From Brevibacterium daeguense (GTDB lineage: Bacteria; Actinomycetota; Actinomycetes; Actinomycetales; Brevibacteriaceae): a stretch of DNA of 64,000 nt. Positions 10,195 through 18,318 of this stretch are shown in pieces (positions within the stretch are counted from its first letter, which is position 1; every line of letters begins with the position of its first letter). Location of the stretch: contig NZ_JAJTWW010000016.1 of NCBI RefSeq assembly GCF_021729135.1, positions 18,742 to 82,741 of the forward strand. The letters are read 5' to 3'. Under the pieces are notes generated by a model. That model was not told the DNA's origin, did no database searches, and saw only the letters and a list, made by a program, of their open reading frames with translations. A program made the position numbers and the translations under genes.

Positions 10195-10755
10195 ATGGAT
10201 CGCGACGCCGCTCTCGGCCGGATCCTTCGCTCGCTCCAGGATCTCGCCGAGGTATCCCTCGACATCGACGCTTTCGCGGACTCGCGCTACTCCGAGCTGT
10301 TCGAGGAGCACGGGGTCAGCGTTCCCCCGGAAGCCGCCGACGACCTGGGCCAGTGGCAGGAGGTGGCCGTCGGGATCACCCACCTGGCCCAGGAGCTCCG
10401 GACCGCGGTCAAGCGCGGAGACAACGACCTGCTCTTCACTCTGGGAGTCACGGCATCGGTCCGCAATCACGAAGTCGCACAGGCCCAAGCCGAGGGCAGA
10501 GCCCCCGAGGCGCCCACCGCCGGGGACGATTCCGCTGCCGAGCACGCCGTCTACGCCTGGTACAGCCCCGAGGATCAGTGGTGCTTCCTGGTGCCGGAGC
10601 TGGGGATCTGCGAGCGACAGCACCTGCAGCCGGGGGCGATCTCGACCTTCGCCCGGCGCGCTGTCGAAGACGCGACCGGTCACGAGGCACGGGTCGTCGT
10701 CCACGAGCTGCCGACCCCGCCGATCGTCGACCGGGACCGCCCCGACGCGCGGTGA
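10195..10755 (+). CDS. Hypothetical protein, divergent from the ANTAR regulator
   Basis: A 186-residue soluble, acidic protein that I do not recognise. The ATG follows a strong GAGGAGGAG site at 4-6 nt. The N-terminal half (residues 1-100) looks helical, with regularly spaced Leu and Asp. After an Ala, Pro and Gly linker, residues 115-165 contain a compact segment with YAWYSPEDQWCFLVPE and ICERQHLQPG. No membrane segment or signal peptide. Its divergent arrangement with a GAF-ANTAR regulator may mean shared control. Function unknown. Confidence 0.65.
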   Translation: MDRDAALGRILRSLQDLAEVSLDIDAFADSRYSELFEEHGVSVPPEAADDLGQWQEVAVGITHLAQELRTAVKRGDNDLLFTLGVTASVRNHEVAQAQAEGRAPEAPTAGDDSAAEHAVYAWYSPEDQWCFLVPELGICERQHLQPGAISTFARRAVEDATGHEARVVVHELPTPPIVDRDRPDAR

Positions 10756-10770
10756 CCGGCGCGGCCCGGG

Positions 10771-11412
10771 TCAGGAATCGCTGACCGTGAACCGGGTCTT
10801 CACGTGCTGCGGATTCTCGATCTCGTCGAGGATGGCGACCGCCATGGTGCCCGACGTGGTATGTGACGTGCCGTCCGAGGCAAAGATGATCTCGTCGGTG
10901 CCAAGCACCGGAGTGCTCGCCTCGCCGGGAGAGAATTCGGCCTGCGGCGACACCCCCACCCAGTCGACCTCTTCCACGCGACGCAGATACTCGAGCTGCT
11001 TGAGTTGATTCTCCGGGATGGAAATCCAGGCTTCGGCACCAGGGGCCTGACGGATGTCGTCGACGAAGAGGTGCTTGTCCTCGCCGGTGGTCAGCGAGCC
11101 CGCGCCCAGGATGAACACCAGTCGCGGCTTCGACTCGCCTGCGGAATTCACCAGCAGCTGCGTGAGCTCGACGTGCTGGTGGGCCTGGTCAGGACTCGTG
11201 CCGAAGGCGTTGACAACCACGTCGAAGTCGGCGAGGTCGTCGGCGGTGAGCTCGAACGCATCCCGCTGGAGCACCTCGGCCGCTGTGCCAAGTTTCTCGG
11301 CTGCCTTCTGACGGTTCTGCACGAGCGCGATGACTTCGTGATCACGTCGGACTGCCTCGCGATAGATGTCCGATCCAGCCTTGCCGGTTGCTCCGATGAT
11401 GCCGATGCGCAT
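10771..11412 (-). CDS. NAD(P)-binding Rossmann protein, NmrA/YwnB-like
   Basis: A 213-residue single-domain protein beginning MRIGIIGATGKAGS, the GxxGxxG dinucleotide loop of atypical short-chain dehydrogenases of the NmrA/YwnB group. It retains the VVNAFG segment after strand 4 and a VGVSPQAEFSPGE segment near the C-terminus, but no obvious YxxxK catalytic pair. It may act as a redox-sensing or flavin-reductase-like protein rather than a classical dehydrogenase. It stands alone, convergent with the hypothetical gene to its left. Confidence 0.75.
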   Translation of the reverse strand: MRIGIIGATGKAGSDIYREAVRRDHEVIALVQNRQKAAEKLGTAAEVLQRDAFELTADDLADFDVVVNAFGTSPDQAHQHVELTQLLVNSAGESKPRLVFILGAGSLTTGEDKHLFVDDIRQAPGAEAWISIPENQLKQLEYLRRVEEVDWVGVSPQAEFSPGEASTPVLGTDEIIFASDGTSHTTSGTMAVAILDEIENPQHVKTRFTVSDS

Positions 11413-11580
11413 GGTGCGACTCCCGTTCCGACCCGCTCAGGCCGAACCGGGACTGAGCGGATCCTCGAACTCTGCAGTTGACGATCGAACAACGCGGGAG
11501 AGCGCTCCAGGATTCCCGTATCGGATTCCTACCGGTTCAGAACATCTTCGGCAGGACGAGGGCGCGACCAGCACTCCCGC

Positions 11581-13995
11581 CTACCGCCCCAGCAGATCGA
11601 GGCCGGCCCGAACGATCGACGCCTCGTCGATGCCGTGCAGCTTGTAGGCCTCCTGCACCGAGGACGCCTGCCCGAAGGACGTCACGCCGAGGTTGATGGT
11701 CCGGTCGCCGCGGATGCCCGCCAGGAATGCCAGCGTGTGGGGGTGGCCGTCGAGCACCGTGACAAGAGGTGCGGGTGAGTCGGGCGGGAAGAGCGCCTCG
11801 GCGATGGCCGACCGCTGTCCTGCCGCGACCCGGTGCCGCTCCTGCACCGACCGGAACAGCAGGTCGGGGCTGGTCAGGCACACCACTCCGGCGCGGATGC
11901 CGAAGGATTCGAGCTTCCGGGCCGCGCCGACGACCTCGGTCATCATCGCGCCCACCCCGACGAGGGTGACCTGGTCCTCCGACGCCGGATGGTCGCTGAT
12001 CCGGTAGCCGCCGGCCACCACCTGCTCGCGGCGCCGCTCCAGCAGCACGGGATCCTCCGGAAGCCCGGCGATCGACTGGTCGACGGGCCGGGTGGACAGC
12101 CGGAAGTATGCCGAATGGCCATCGGGGCGGCCGATCGCGCGCATCGCCTCGAGCATCGTCCATTCCAGGTCCTGGGCGAATGCCGGCTCCCAGGACACGA
12201 GCTCCGGGACCTCCAGCGTCACCGACGGGGTGTTGAACGACTGATGCGCCCCGCCTTCGGGCGCGAGGCTCACGCCGGACGGGGTACCGATCATGATCGA
12301 TTGCCCGCCGGCGTACATCCCGAAGTGCCACGGCTCCAGCGCCCGGTTGATGAACGGGTCGTACATCACGCCGATCGGGATCAGCGGCTGACCCCAGCGG
12401 CTGAACGTGCTGCCGAGCTCCCCGGCGAGGCTGACGAGGTTGACCTCGGCGATCCCGAGCTCGATGTGCTGGCCGCCGGAGACCTCCTGCCACTTGAGCA
12501 CCCGCTCGCGGTCGTCGGAGAACCAGTCGTGCCGCCCGGCCAGCGACCACACTCCGGTCTTGTTGATCCAGCCGCCCAGGTTCGTCGACGTCGCCACGTC
12601 CGGGCTGACCGTGACCACCCGGTCGGCGATCTCGGGTGCACCGCGTTTGAGGTCGGACAGGAACCGGCCCAACGTGGCCTGCGTGGAGGTGACGGCCTTG
12701 TGCGACCAGCCGAGCGCCTCGGGAACCCCCTCGATCCGGGTCTGCTCGATCGGCTGCCGGCGCAGCCGCTCGCGGGTGGCGGCGCACAGCTGACCGGCCG
12801 GAGTGTCATCCGGGAACCGCTGCCACGGGTCCTCCAGGGACATGCCGGAGATCTCCGCGAGCTCGTGCATCTGCGATTCGGTGAGCTGGGCGGCGTGGTT
12901 GTTCGGGTGACCCTCGGTCGCCAGGCCGCGGCCCTTGATGGTGTAGGCGAAGATCACGGTCGGGCGGGTGTCGTCGATCCGGTCGAACGTCGCCATCAGC
13001 TGGGAGATGTCGTGTCCGCCCAGGTCGCGGACCACCTCGGCCAGCTCCCGAGGTGTCAGCGATTCCACGAGTGCGCGCAGTCCCGACTCCTCGGCGTCGG
13101 CGACGCCGGCCAGCACGCGCTCGGGCACCTCGTCCGGGTGGGAGCGCAGGATCCGCTGGTACTCCTCATTGGGCATGTCGGTCATCCGCTGCTCGAAGGC
13201 CGCGCCGCCGGGCCCGGCGAACAGCTGCTGGATGCGCGCACCCCACTTGCAGGTCAGCACCTGCCAGTCGGCGGCGGCGAACATGCCCTGGAGGCGCGCG
13301 ATCTGCTTGTCCGGGATGATCCGGTCCAGCGACTGCCGGTTGAGGTCGACGATCCACACCGCCTCGCCGAGCTGGCGGACCTCCGGGTCGATGATCGCCT
13401 CCCAGACTGCGCCCTCGTCCATCTCCGCATCACCGAGCAGCGAGTAGAAGCGGCCGGCGTCGGGCGCCTGCGGGAAGTGCTCCTTGAGGTAGCGGTGCGA
13501 GAGCGCGGCCCACAGCGGGGCGGTCGCGCCGATGCCGACGGAGCCGGTGGAGAAGTCGACCGTGTCCGGGTCCTTCGACCGCGACGGGTACGGCTGCAGG
13601 CCGCCCTTGGAGCGCAGGGTGGTGAGGTACTTCTCGTCGAGGTCGCCGAGCAGGTAGTTGATCGCGTGGAGCGCCGGGGACGCGTGCGGCTTCACCGACA
13701 CCCGGTCGGCGGCGGTGAGCTGCGAGAACCACAGCGCCGTCATGATGCCGGCCATCGAGGCGCTCGAGGACTGGTGCCCACCGACCTTGACCCCGTCGGG
13801 GTTCTCCCGCCCGCGGTTAGCGGCGTCGATGATCGCCGTCGACAGCCACAGCACCCGCTGCGCGATCTGATCGAGCACCGACTCGTCCGGGGAGGCGGTC
13901 GCGGTCAGCGGGCGCGAGTTCACGCTCGGCGGGCTGGCCTGCACCGCGGTCTCGAACTGCCCGGTCTCCCGCTCGTCGTGGTGCGAAGTCGTCAT
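11581..13995 (-). CDS. Pyruvate dehydrogenase E1 / transketolase-like thiamine-diphosphate enzyme
   Basis: An 804-residue thiamine-diphosphate enzyme resembling homodimeric pyruvate dehydrogenase E1 (AceE). Matching blocks include GDAEMDEGAVWEA followed by VDLNRQSLDR (ThDP-Mg motif with GDA instead of GDG), GGHDISQLMATF, AYTIKGRG and APEGGAHQSFN. It is about 90 residues shorter than E. coli AceE, mostly at the N-terminus. The ATG at 13995 has GAGGAG 5 nt upstream. No E2 or E3 gene lies nearby, so it may be a decarboxylase or carboligase that works alone or with a distant complex. It sits at the edge of the monooxygenase/crotonase island, divergent from the first crotonase. Substrate unknown. 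Confidence 0.75.
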   Translation of the reverse strand: MTTSHHDERETGQFETAVQASPPSVNSRPLTATASPDESVLDQIAQRVLWLSTAIIDAANRGRENPDGVKVGGHQSSSASMAGIMTALWFSQLTAADRVSVKPHASPALHAINYLLGDLDEKYLTTLRSKGGLQPYPSRSKDPDTVDFSTGSVGIGATAPLWAALSHRYLKEHFPQAPDAGRFYSLLGDAEMDEGAVWEAIIDPEVRQLGEAVWIVDLNRQSLDRIIPDKQIARLQGMFAAADWQVLTCKWGARIQQLFAGPGGAAFEQRMTDMPNEEYQRILRSHPDEVPERVLAGVADAEESGLRALVESLTPRELAEVVRDLGGHDISQLMATFDRIDDTRPTVIFAYTIKGRGLATEGHPNNHAAQLTESQMHELAEISGMSLEDPWQRFPDDTPAGQLCAATRERLRRQPIEQTRIEGVPEALGWSHKAVTSTQATLGRFLSDLKRGAPEIADRVVTVSPDVATSTNLGGWINKTGVWSLAGRHDWFSDDRERVLKWQEVSGGQHIELGIAEVNLVSLAGELGSTFSRWGQPLIPIGVMYDPFINRALEPWHFGMYAGGQSIMIGTPSGVSLAPEGGAHQSFNTPSVTLEVPELVSWEPAFAQDLEWTMLEAMRAIGRPDGHSAYFRLSTRPVDQSIAGLPEDPVLLERRREQVVAGGYRISDHPASEDQVTLVGVGAMMTEVVGAARKLESFGIRAGVVCLTSPDLLFRSVQERHRVAAGQRSAIAEALFPPDSPAPLVTVLDGHPHTLAFLAGIRGDRTINLGVTSFGQASSVQEAYKLHGIDEASIVRAGLDLLGR

Positions 13996-14164
13996 TGATG
14001 CTCCTCGGAATCCTGGCCGGCCGCAGCTCAGTGGACCGTTCATCCGCTCACGCTACTGCAGATGCAGGGATTTGGATGGCCAGAGCGCCTGTGACGGTAA
14101 AGGTGAGCATGGGATTGTGGAGGACGGACCACCCGCCACACAGTCGAGCAGAAGAGAGCACGAA

Positions 14165-14896
14165 TTGATCACCGAGTCTCGCACGGACGAAGGCATCCTC
14201 ACCGTCACCATCGACAACCCGACCAAGGCAAACTCCCTGTCCGCCGATATGCTCGAGCGCCTGGTTGCGGCTTTCACCGCTGCTTCGAGCGACCCGAGCC
14301 TCCGAGCCGTGCTGCTCACCGCGGCTGGAAACAGGGGTTTCTCCGCCGGCATGGACACTGCGCAGTTCGAGCACTCGAGCTCGACCCGCGCCTACGAGAC
14401 GATCTCGCTGCTGGGACGGGTGTGCGAGGCGATCAAGGACTGCGACGTGCCGGTCGCCGCCGCGATCCGCGGCTACTGCGTCGGCGGGGCACTCGAGATT
14501 GCTGCCGCGGCCGACTTCCGGGTGGGCGGGGTGAGCTCGTGGTACTCGATGCCCGAGGTGCGCATCGGCATCCCCTCGGTGCTGGACGCGGCGAACCTCC
14601 ACCGTGTCATGGGCTGGACCAAGGCCAGCGAGCTGATCCTCACCGCCAATCGCTTCAGTGCCGAAGACATGGACAAGTGCGGGTTCCTCAATGCGCTGGT
14701 CGAGGACGCGGAAGTCGAGGAGCGCGCGCTCGGCTACCTGCGCGACACGATGGAGTCCGACCGCGCGGTGATCGCCCAGCAGAAACGACTGTTCCGGACC
14801 TGGAAGAACTCCTTCGAGCGCGAGGCGATCGCCGACAGCAAGAAGGAGTTCGCTCTGGCCTTCGCACGGAAGAGTGATCCTGGCACGGAAGAATGA
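14165..14896 (+). CDS. Enoyl-CoA hydratase/isomerase family protein (crotonase 1)
   Basis: A crotonase-fold acyl-CoA enzyme of about 243 residues. The oxyanion-hole segment GFSAGMDT and the GYCVGGALEIAAAADF helix are both present. Both hydratase acids are kept: Glu in GGALE and Glu in MPEVRIGIP. True hydration of an enoyl-CoA is therefore chemically possible. I chose the TTG at 14165 because it gives the usual distance to the first conserved IDNP motif and is preceded by AGAAGAGAG; a GTG at 14117 is an alternative. The last codons lie inside a 19-bp tandem repeat. It is the first of three plus-strand genes ending with the flavin reductase. Confidence 0.85.
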   Translation: MITESRTDEGILTVTIDNPTKANSLSADMLERLVAAFTAASSDPSLRAVLLTAAGNRGFSAGMDTAQFEHSSSTRAYETISLLGRVCEAIKDCDVPVAAAIRGYCVGGALEIAAAADFRVGGVSSWYSMPEVRIGIPSVLDAANLHRVMGWTKASELILTANRFSAEDMDKCGFLNALVEDAEVEERALGYLRDTMESDRAVIAQQKRLFRTWKNSFEREAIADSKKEFALAFARKSDPGTEE

Positions 14897-14920
14897 TCCT
14901 GGCACGGAAGAATGATCCTG
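14864..14920. repeat. 19-bp tandem repeat, three copies, at the end of crotonase 1
   Basis: Three consecutive 19-bp units (14864-14882, 14883-14901, 14902-14920) of consensus GCACGGAAGARTGATCCTG. The first differs from the others by one base. The repeat spans the C-terminal codons and stop of crotonase 1. Because 19 is not a multiple of three, each unit is read in a different frame; the TGA used lies in unit two. Confidence 0.9.
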
Positions 14921-14968
14921 GATCCGCGTCAAATACAGCCGATCCATGACGAGAAGGGATATCGATCG

Positions 14969-15799
14969 TTGATTCCACAGCCACAGTCGACAGATGACAG
15001 CTTCGTGTTCATCGATTGCGACCTGAACCGTGATTCAGGGGCCGCAGCAATAGTGCTCAACAGACCGGAGAAGCGAAACGCCATCAACTTCTCGGTGATC
15101 CAGGAGCTGATTTCCGCGATTGAGGGATTCAATGCTCTGCCCGGCGTTTCCTCAATCACCATCACCGGCCGCGGAAAGGGATTCTGCGCTGGAGACGACA
15201 TTGCAGGCATGGGAACCGACGAACACCCGTTGCCGGATGATCCTGTTGCTCGTGCAGGTCAAGGCTATGTCCGATTGATCAGGTCAGTGTGGACCAGCAG
15301 AAAACCTGTGATCGCAGACGTTCACGGGTTCGCCGCCGGTGCTGGTGCGATGCTGATGCTGGCTGCCGACATCATCTGCGTCGACCCGGACACGACGGTG
15401 TCATTTCCTTTCACGAAGCTGGGTATCACGGCAGGATCGTTGGTGGACCATCTCGGGATTCCCTTCCACCTCGCCAACTTGCTCCTGTACACCGGCTCGT
15501 CCCTGGGAGCATCGGACCTGGCACGGCTGGGCATCGCTGGATTTGTCGGTGACCCAGACGAACGTCGCCGCTGGGTCACTGAGACCCAACAGAGCATCAG
15601 TCGGGTGTCTCCCTCGGCAGTCCAGGCCATCAAGACAGCTCGGCGGTCTTCGCAGACGAGAACCGACTCCGCGCTGGTCAGAGAGCAGCTCCTGCTGGCC
15701 GCCGGCTATGGCCACTCCGACTACATGGAGGGAAAAAGGGCGTTCCTCGAAAAGCGCTCGCCGAACTTCCTCGAGGCGCATTCCTACGAATCCGACTGA
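14969..15799 (+). CDS. Crotonase-family protein lacking both hydratase glutamates (crotonase 2)
   Basis: About 276 residues of crotonase fold: LNRPEKRNAI, GRGKGFCAGDDIAGM (oxyanion hole and acyl-CoA binding) and HGFAAGAGAMLMLAADI. The two acids used by enoyl-CoA hydratase are absent: the first position reads GAGAML and the second PFTKLG. It is more likely an isomerase, hydrolase, C-C lyase or CoA-ester processing relative than a simple hydratase. The TTG at 14969 is chosen on an AAGGGA site and family length; an ATG at 14912 within the tandem repeat is the alternative. Codon third positions look visibly less GC-rich than in neighbours, which hints at lateral acquisition. Confidence 0.8.
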   Translation: MIPQPQSTDDSFVFIDCDLNRDSGAAAIVLNRPEKRNAINFSVIQELISAIEGFNALPGVSSITITGRGKGFCAGDDIAGMGTDEHPLPDDPVARAGQGYVRLIRSVWTSRKPVIADVHGFAAGAGAMLMLAADIICVDPDTTVSFPFTKLGITAGSLVDHLGIPFHLANLLLYTGSSLGASDLARLGIAGFVGDPDERRRWVTETQQSISRVSPSAVQAIKTARRSSQTRTDSALVREQLLLAAGYGHSDYMEGKRAFLEKRSPNFLEAHSYESD

Positions 15800-15805
15800 G
15801 CTTGG

Positions 15806-15839
15806 TCGATTTCTGGGCGGTCTCGATTTCTGGGCGGTC
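15806..15839. repeat. 17-bp perfect tandem duplication
   Basis: Two adjacent copies of TCGATTTCTGGGCGGTC at 15806-15822 and 15823-15839, just after the crotonase 2 stop and 20 bp before the proposed operator. They look like a recent slippage event. A regulatory role is not evident. Confidence 0.8.
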
Positions 15840-15858
15840 TTTCCGTGAGCAGTCAAAA

Positions 15859-15877
15859 GTGTCCCATTCTGGACCAC
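15859..15877. promoter_or_regulatory. Putative operator upstream of the flavin reductase gene
   Basis: GTGTCCCATTCTGGACCAC is an imperfect palindrome centred about 102 bp upstream of the flavin reductase ATG. Its first half matches the site upstream of the monooxygenase gene (19565-19581, read on that gene's strand), with GTGTCCCA shared exactly. The spacing fits an upstream activator site. The AcoR-like regulator encoded between the two genes is the obvious candidate; this is inference. Confidence 0.5.
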
Positions 15878-15969
15878 CTCCGTTCCCAGCCCGCGCCGCA
15901 TACTCGTCATGAACGTCGCGGTCCTGGTGTGGATCGGGATGACCGCTGCACATGGAAGGGGTGCCAACA

Positions 15970-16479
15970 ATGTCGGAATACAAGGACGTATCGCCGCAAC
16001 GGATGCGCGAGGTGATGGGCAGCTTCTGCTCTGGGGTGACCGTGGTCGCGACGCAGACTGAAGACGGACCGGTCGGCTTCACGTGTCAGTCATTCACCTC
16101 GCTGTCGCTGGAGCCGGCGCTGATCACCTTCAACCCGTCGCGCACCTCGACGTCGTGGCCGCGGATTCGGGAGGTGGGACGGTTCTGCGTCAATATCCTG
16201 GGTGGAAAGCACCAGGAGCTCTCCGGCGGTTTCGCCCGGTCGGGTGCGGACAAGTTCGCCGGAGTCGCCCATGAACCCACTCCTCTGGGCAATCTCCGCC
16301 TCGTGGGTGCTCTCGCATGGATCGACTGCACGCTGCATGCCGAATATGACGGCGGTGACCACACGATTGTGGTGGGCCAAGTGCAGGCGATGGAGGCGGC
16401 CCAGCACATTGATCCGCTGCTGTTCTATCGAGGAAGGTACGCCGCACTGGCCGCTGCTATCGAGCTTGCCGCGTCGTGA
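15970..16479 (+). CDS. Flavin reductase (HpaC/DIM6-NTAB family)
   Basis: A 169-residue FMN-binding split-barrel reductase that uses NAD(P)H to supply reduced flavin to a partner monooxygenase. The family hallmarks are FCSGVTVVAT, GFTCQSFTSLSLEP (flavin phosphate contact), FCVNILGGKHQELS and the closing PLLFYRGRYA. The ATG at 15970 follows GGAAGGGG at 8 nt. The luciferase-like monooxygenase at 18319-19476 is the likely partner, forming a two-component system. It converges with the regulator gene, with only 3 nt between the stops. Confidence 0.9.
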   Translation: MSEYKDVSPQRMREVMGSFCSGVTVVATQTEDGPVGFTCQSFTSLSLEPALITFNPSRTSTSWPRIREVGRFCVNILGGKHQELSGGFARSGADKFAGVAHEPTPLGNLRLVGALAWIDCTLHAEYDGGDHTIVVGQVQAMEAAQHIDPLLFYRGRYAALAAAIELAAS

Positions 16480-16482
16480 TCG

Positions 16483-18216
16483 TCAGCCCAGCACCTTGTA
16501 TCGCTTCATCTTCCGGTACAGGGTGCTGCGGCTGATGCCCAGATAGTCTGCAGCGCGGCACTTGTTGCCGCCGAAATTGTGCAATGCGTCGACGATGGAC
16601 TGCCGTTCCAGCGCTTCCAGATGCGTCAGGCTCGAAGCATGGACCGGGTCGGTCAGGAAATCGGGCAGCATCTCAGAAGTGATCCGCAGACCATCACTTG
16701 CGTCACCCTCGGCGACGCGCAGATGCGCGGTCACCGCGTCGACGACCGTGGCGAAGGTGCGGAAGTTATCGGCCCACCGGATGTGCCGGACGAGGTGCAC
16801 TGCTGCAGGAGACAGCACGACTGGCTTCCCGACCTGGGCGCTGAGGGCTTCGGTGAGGAGATGCGGGAGAAGTTCCCGCAGGCGATCCAAGGAAACGGTC
16901 ACGACCTGCACTGCACCGGTGACATCGCTCGCCGTCTCGCTGATGGCGACTTCTGGTGCCGGCTTCCCGAGGCGGTGAGCGTGCTCCCGGAGCGCCTGAG
17001 CAATCCGCCGCCGGCCGGTGTTGGGTTCGCCCCACACGACAACTCGGTCTGCACGGGCTGCGCGCTGGATATCGGAGCGGATCAAGGAGAACGGTGCCGT
17101 TGAGAGGAATCGGTCGAAATCGGCATCGTGAGCCTCGGCCTCCGGAGTACTGGGTGGAGTGTGCGGCCCTTCGGGCTGCCTCAGATCCACCCCACCAGCA
17201 GTCGGGGCGTGGTCGTGAGCTCCGGACTCGCGTGTGTCGACGGGGATGAGCCGGCAGAGCAGAATGCGTGTGCCTTCGCGGGAAGGGCCGGTGATGCTGA
17301 CCGGAGTCTCGACGACGTCGGCGTGAACATCGAATTCGCCGCTGGACAACGTCATTCGCCCGACGAAGGGATCACGGTTCAGCGTGGTGCGCAATTCTCG
17401 CAGCCGGAACAGGTCCTGAGGTGTCAGCAGGAACGTCGCGGCGTTGTTGAGCAACGTGGTGTGGTCGTCGGTCACCATCCCGGGCACGATCTCGTGCTTG
17501 ATCTCCTGATTGAAGATGCTCTGGGCCGGATCGTCCATGTTCACCACAAGCCGTCGGATCCGGTTCTCGATCTCGGTCGTGGCCTGCTTCAGCAGAGGCA
17601 GCGACAGATCATGCGCGTGCCCAGATGGCAGCACCAGTGACAATGAACCCAGGGTCCGGTTGTGCACCGGGCTGATCACCGGCACTGCGGCACACGTGAG
17701 GGTGTGCAGCCCATCGAGAAAATGCTCGGTCCCGGAGATGACGACCGGGCGACGCTCCTCGATCGAGGTGCCCAGCCCGTTCGTGCCGAGCGTGTCTTCC
17801 GAATAGACGAAGCCCTCTCCGGCGTTCATCGAATCCAGGCGGGCACGGACCCAGCCGTCAGTTCCGCGGCGTGCGATGATCCTGCCCCGTTCATCGCAGA
17901 GGATGAGCGCGGCAGGGGCGTCTGCAAGCAGTTTGGTGAGCTGATCGAGCACTCCGCCGGCCGACAGCGCCAGTGGTGATTCCGCGTCAAAGGAATCGTC
18001 ATAGGCATCCGGAACCGATTCCGGCCGGATCCCGGCGCTCACGGTGCGACGCCAGGACCGTTGGACCACGTCGCGGATCCCGGCAGGACTCTGCCGAGCA
18101 GCGAGGAGCCCCCGCTCGAGAAGCTCAGCCCGGAAGCTCAACAGCGCGTCTGTCCGTTCTCGACCAGTCGGATCTGCGGCGCTGCCCGCGGCATGGTTCG
18201 TCTTCATAGTCTTCAT
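16483..18216 (-). CDS. AcoR-like transcriptional regulator (GAF, degenerate AAA, Fis-type HTH)
   Basis: A 577-residue regulator. The N-terminal third contains the SWRRTVSAGI entry typical of AcoR-type activators and a GAF sensor (about residues 75-220, with LGTNGLGTSIEERRPVV). A middle region corresponds to an AAA+ domain, but its Walker A is degenerate (WGEPNTGRRR) and no GAFTGA loop is present, so sigma-54 contact is not expected. The last 45 residues are a Fis-type helix-turn-helix (GGNKCRAADYLGISRSTLYRK). Such ATPase-less members occur in actinobacteria and activate monooxygenase or alcohol/ketone operons. The ATG at 18216 is preferred over a second ATG three codons later. It lies between its two likely targets. 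Confidence 0.85.
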   Translation of the reverse strand: MKTMKTNHAAGSAADPTGRERTDALLSFRAELLERGLLAARQSPAGIRDVVQRSWRRTVSAGIRPESVPDAYDDSFDAESPLALSAGGVLDQLTKLLADAPAALILCDERGRIIARRGTDGWVRARLDSMNAGEGFVYSEDTLGTNGLGTSIEERRPVVISGTEHFLDGLHTLTCAAVPVISPVHNRTLGSLSLVLPSGHAHDLSLPLLKQATTEIENRIRRLVVNMDDPAQSIFNQEIKHEIVPGMVTDDHTTLLNNAATFLLTPQDLFRLRELRTTLNRDPFVGRMTLSSGEFDVHADVVETPVSITGPSREGTRILLCRLIPVDTRESGAHDHAPTAGGVDLRQPEGPHTPPSTPEAEAHDADFDRFLSTAPFSLIRSDIQRAARADRVVVWGEPNTGRRRIAQALREHAHRLGKPAPEVAISETASDVTGAVQVVTVSLDRLRELLPHLLTEALSAQVGKPVVLSPAAVHLVRHIRWADNFRTFATVVDAVTAHLRVAEGDASDGLRITSEMLPDFLTDPVHASSLTHLEALERQSIVDALHNFGGNKCRAADYLGISRSTLYRKMKRYKVLG

Positions 18217-18239
18217 TGACCACCGCCCTGTTGCTCGAA

Positions 18240-18280
18240 GGGTGTGCCGATCGTACTCGAAGAGTCCGATCGGCACACCC
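18240..18280. terminator. Strong hairpin between the monooxygenase and regulator genes
   Basis: Arms GGGTGTGCCGATCG (18240-18253) and CGATCGGCACACCC (18267-18280) pair perfectly over 14 bp. The loop holds a further ACTC/GAGT pairing around a GAA triloop. It lies just downstream of the monooxygenase stop (18319, minus strand) and upstream of the regulator start. The likely role is a terminator separating the two genes. No clear U tract follows. Confidence 0.7.
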
Positions 18281-18318
18281 CTGATGCGACTGCTGACAGC
18301 TGCCTCGGATCTGCGTCG

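Noticed and set aside
11833..13998. Plus-strand open frame opposite the E1-like gene
   Set aside because: Antisense shadow of a well-conserved ThDP enzyme with no independent motifs.
14864..14920. Possible CRISPR-like array
   Set aside because: The units are directly adjacent without spacers and overlap coding sequence, so this is a simple tandem repeat.
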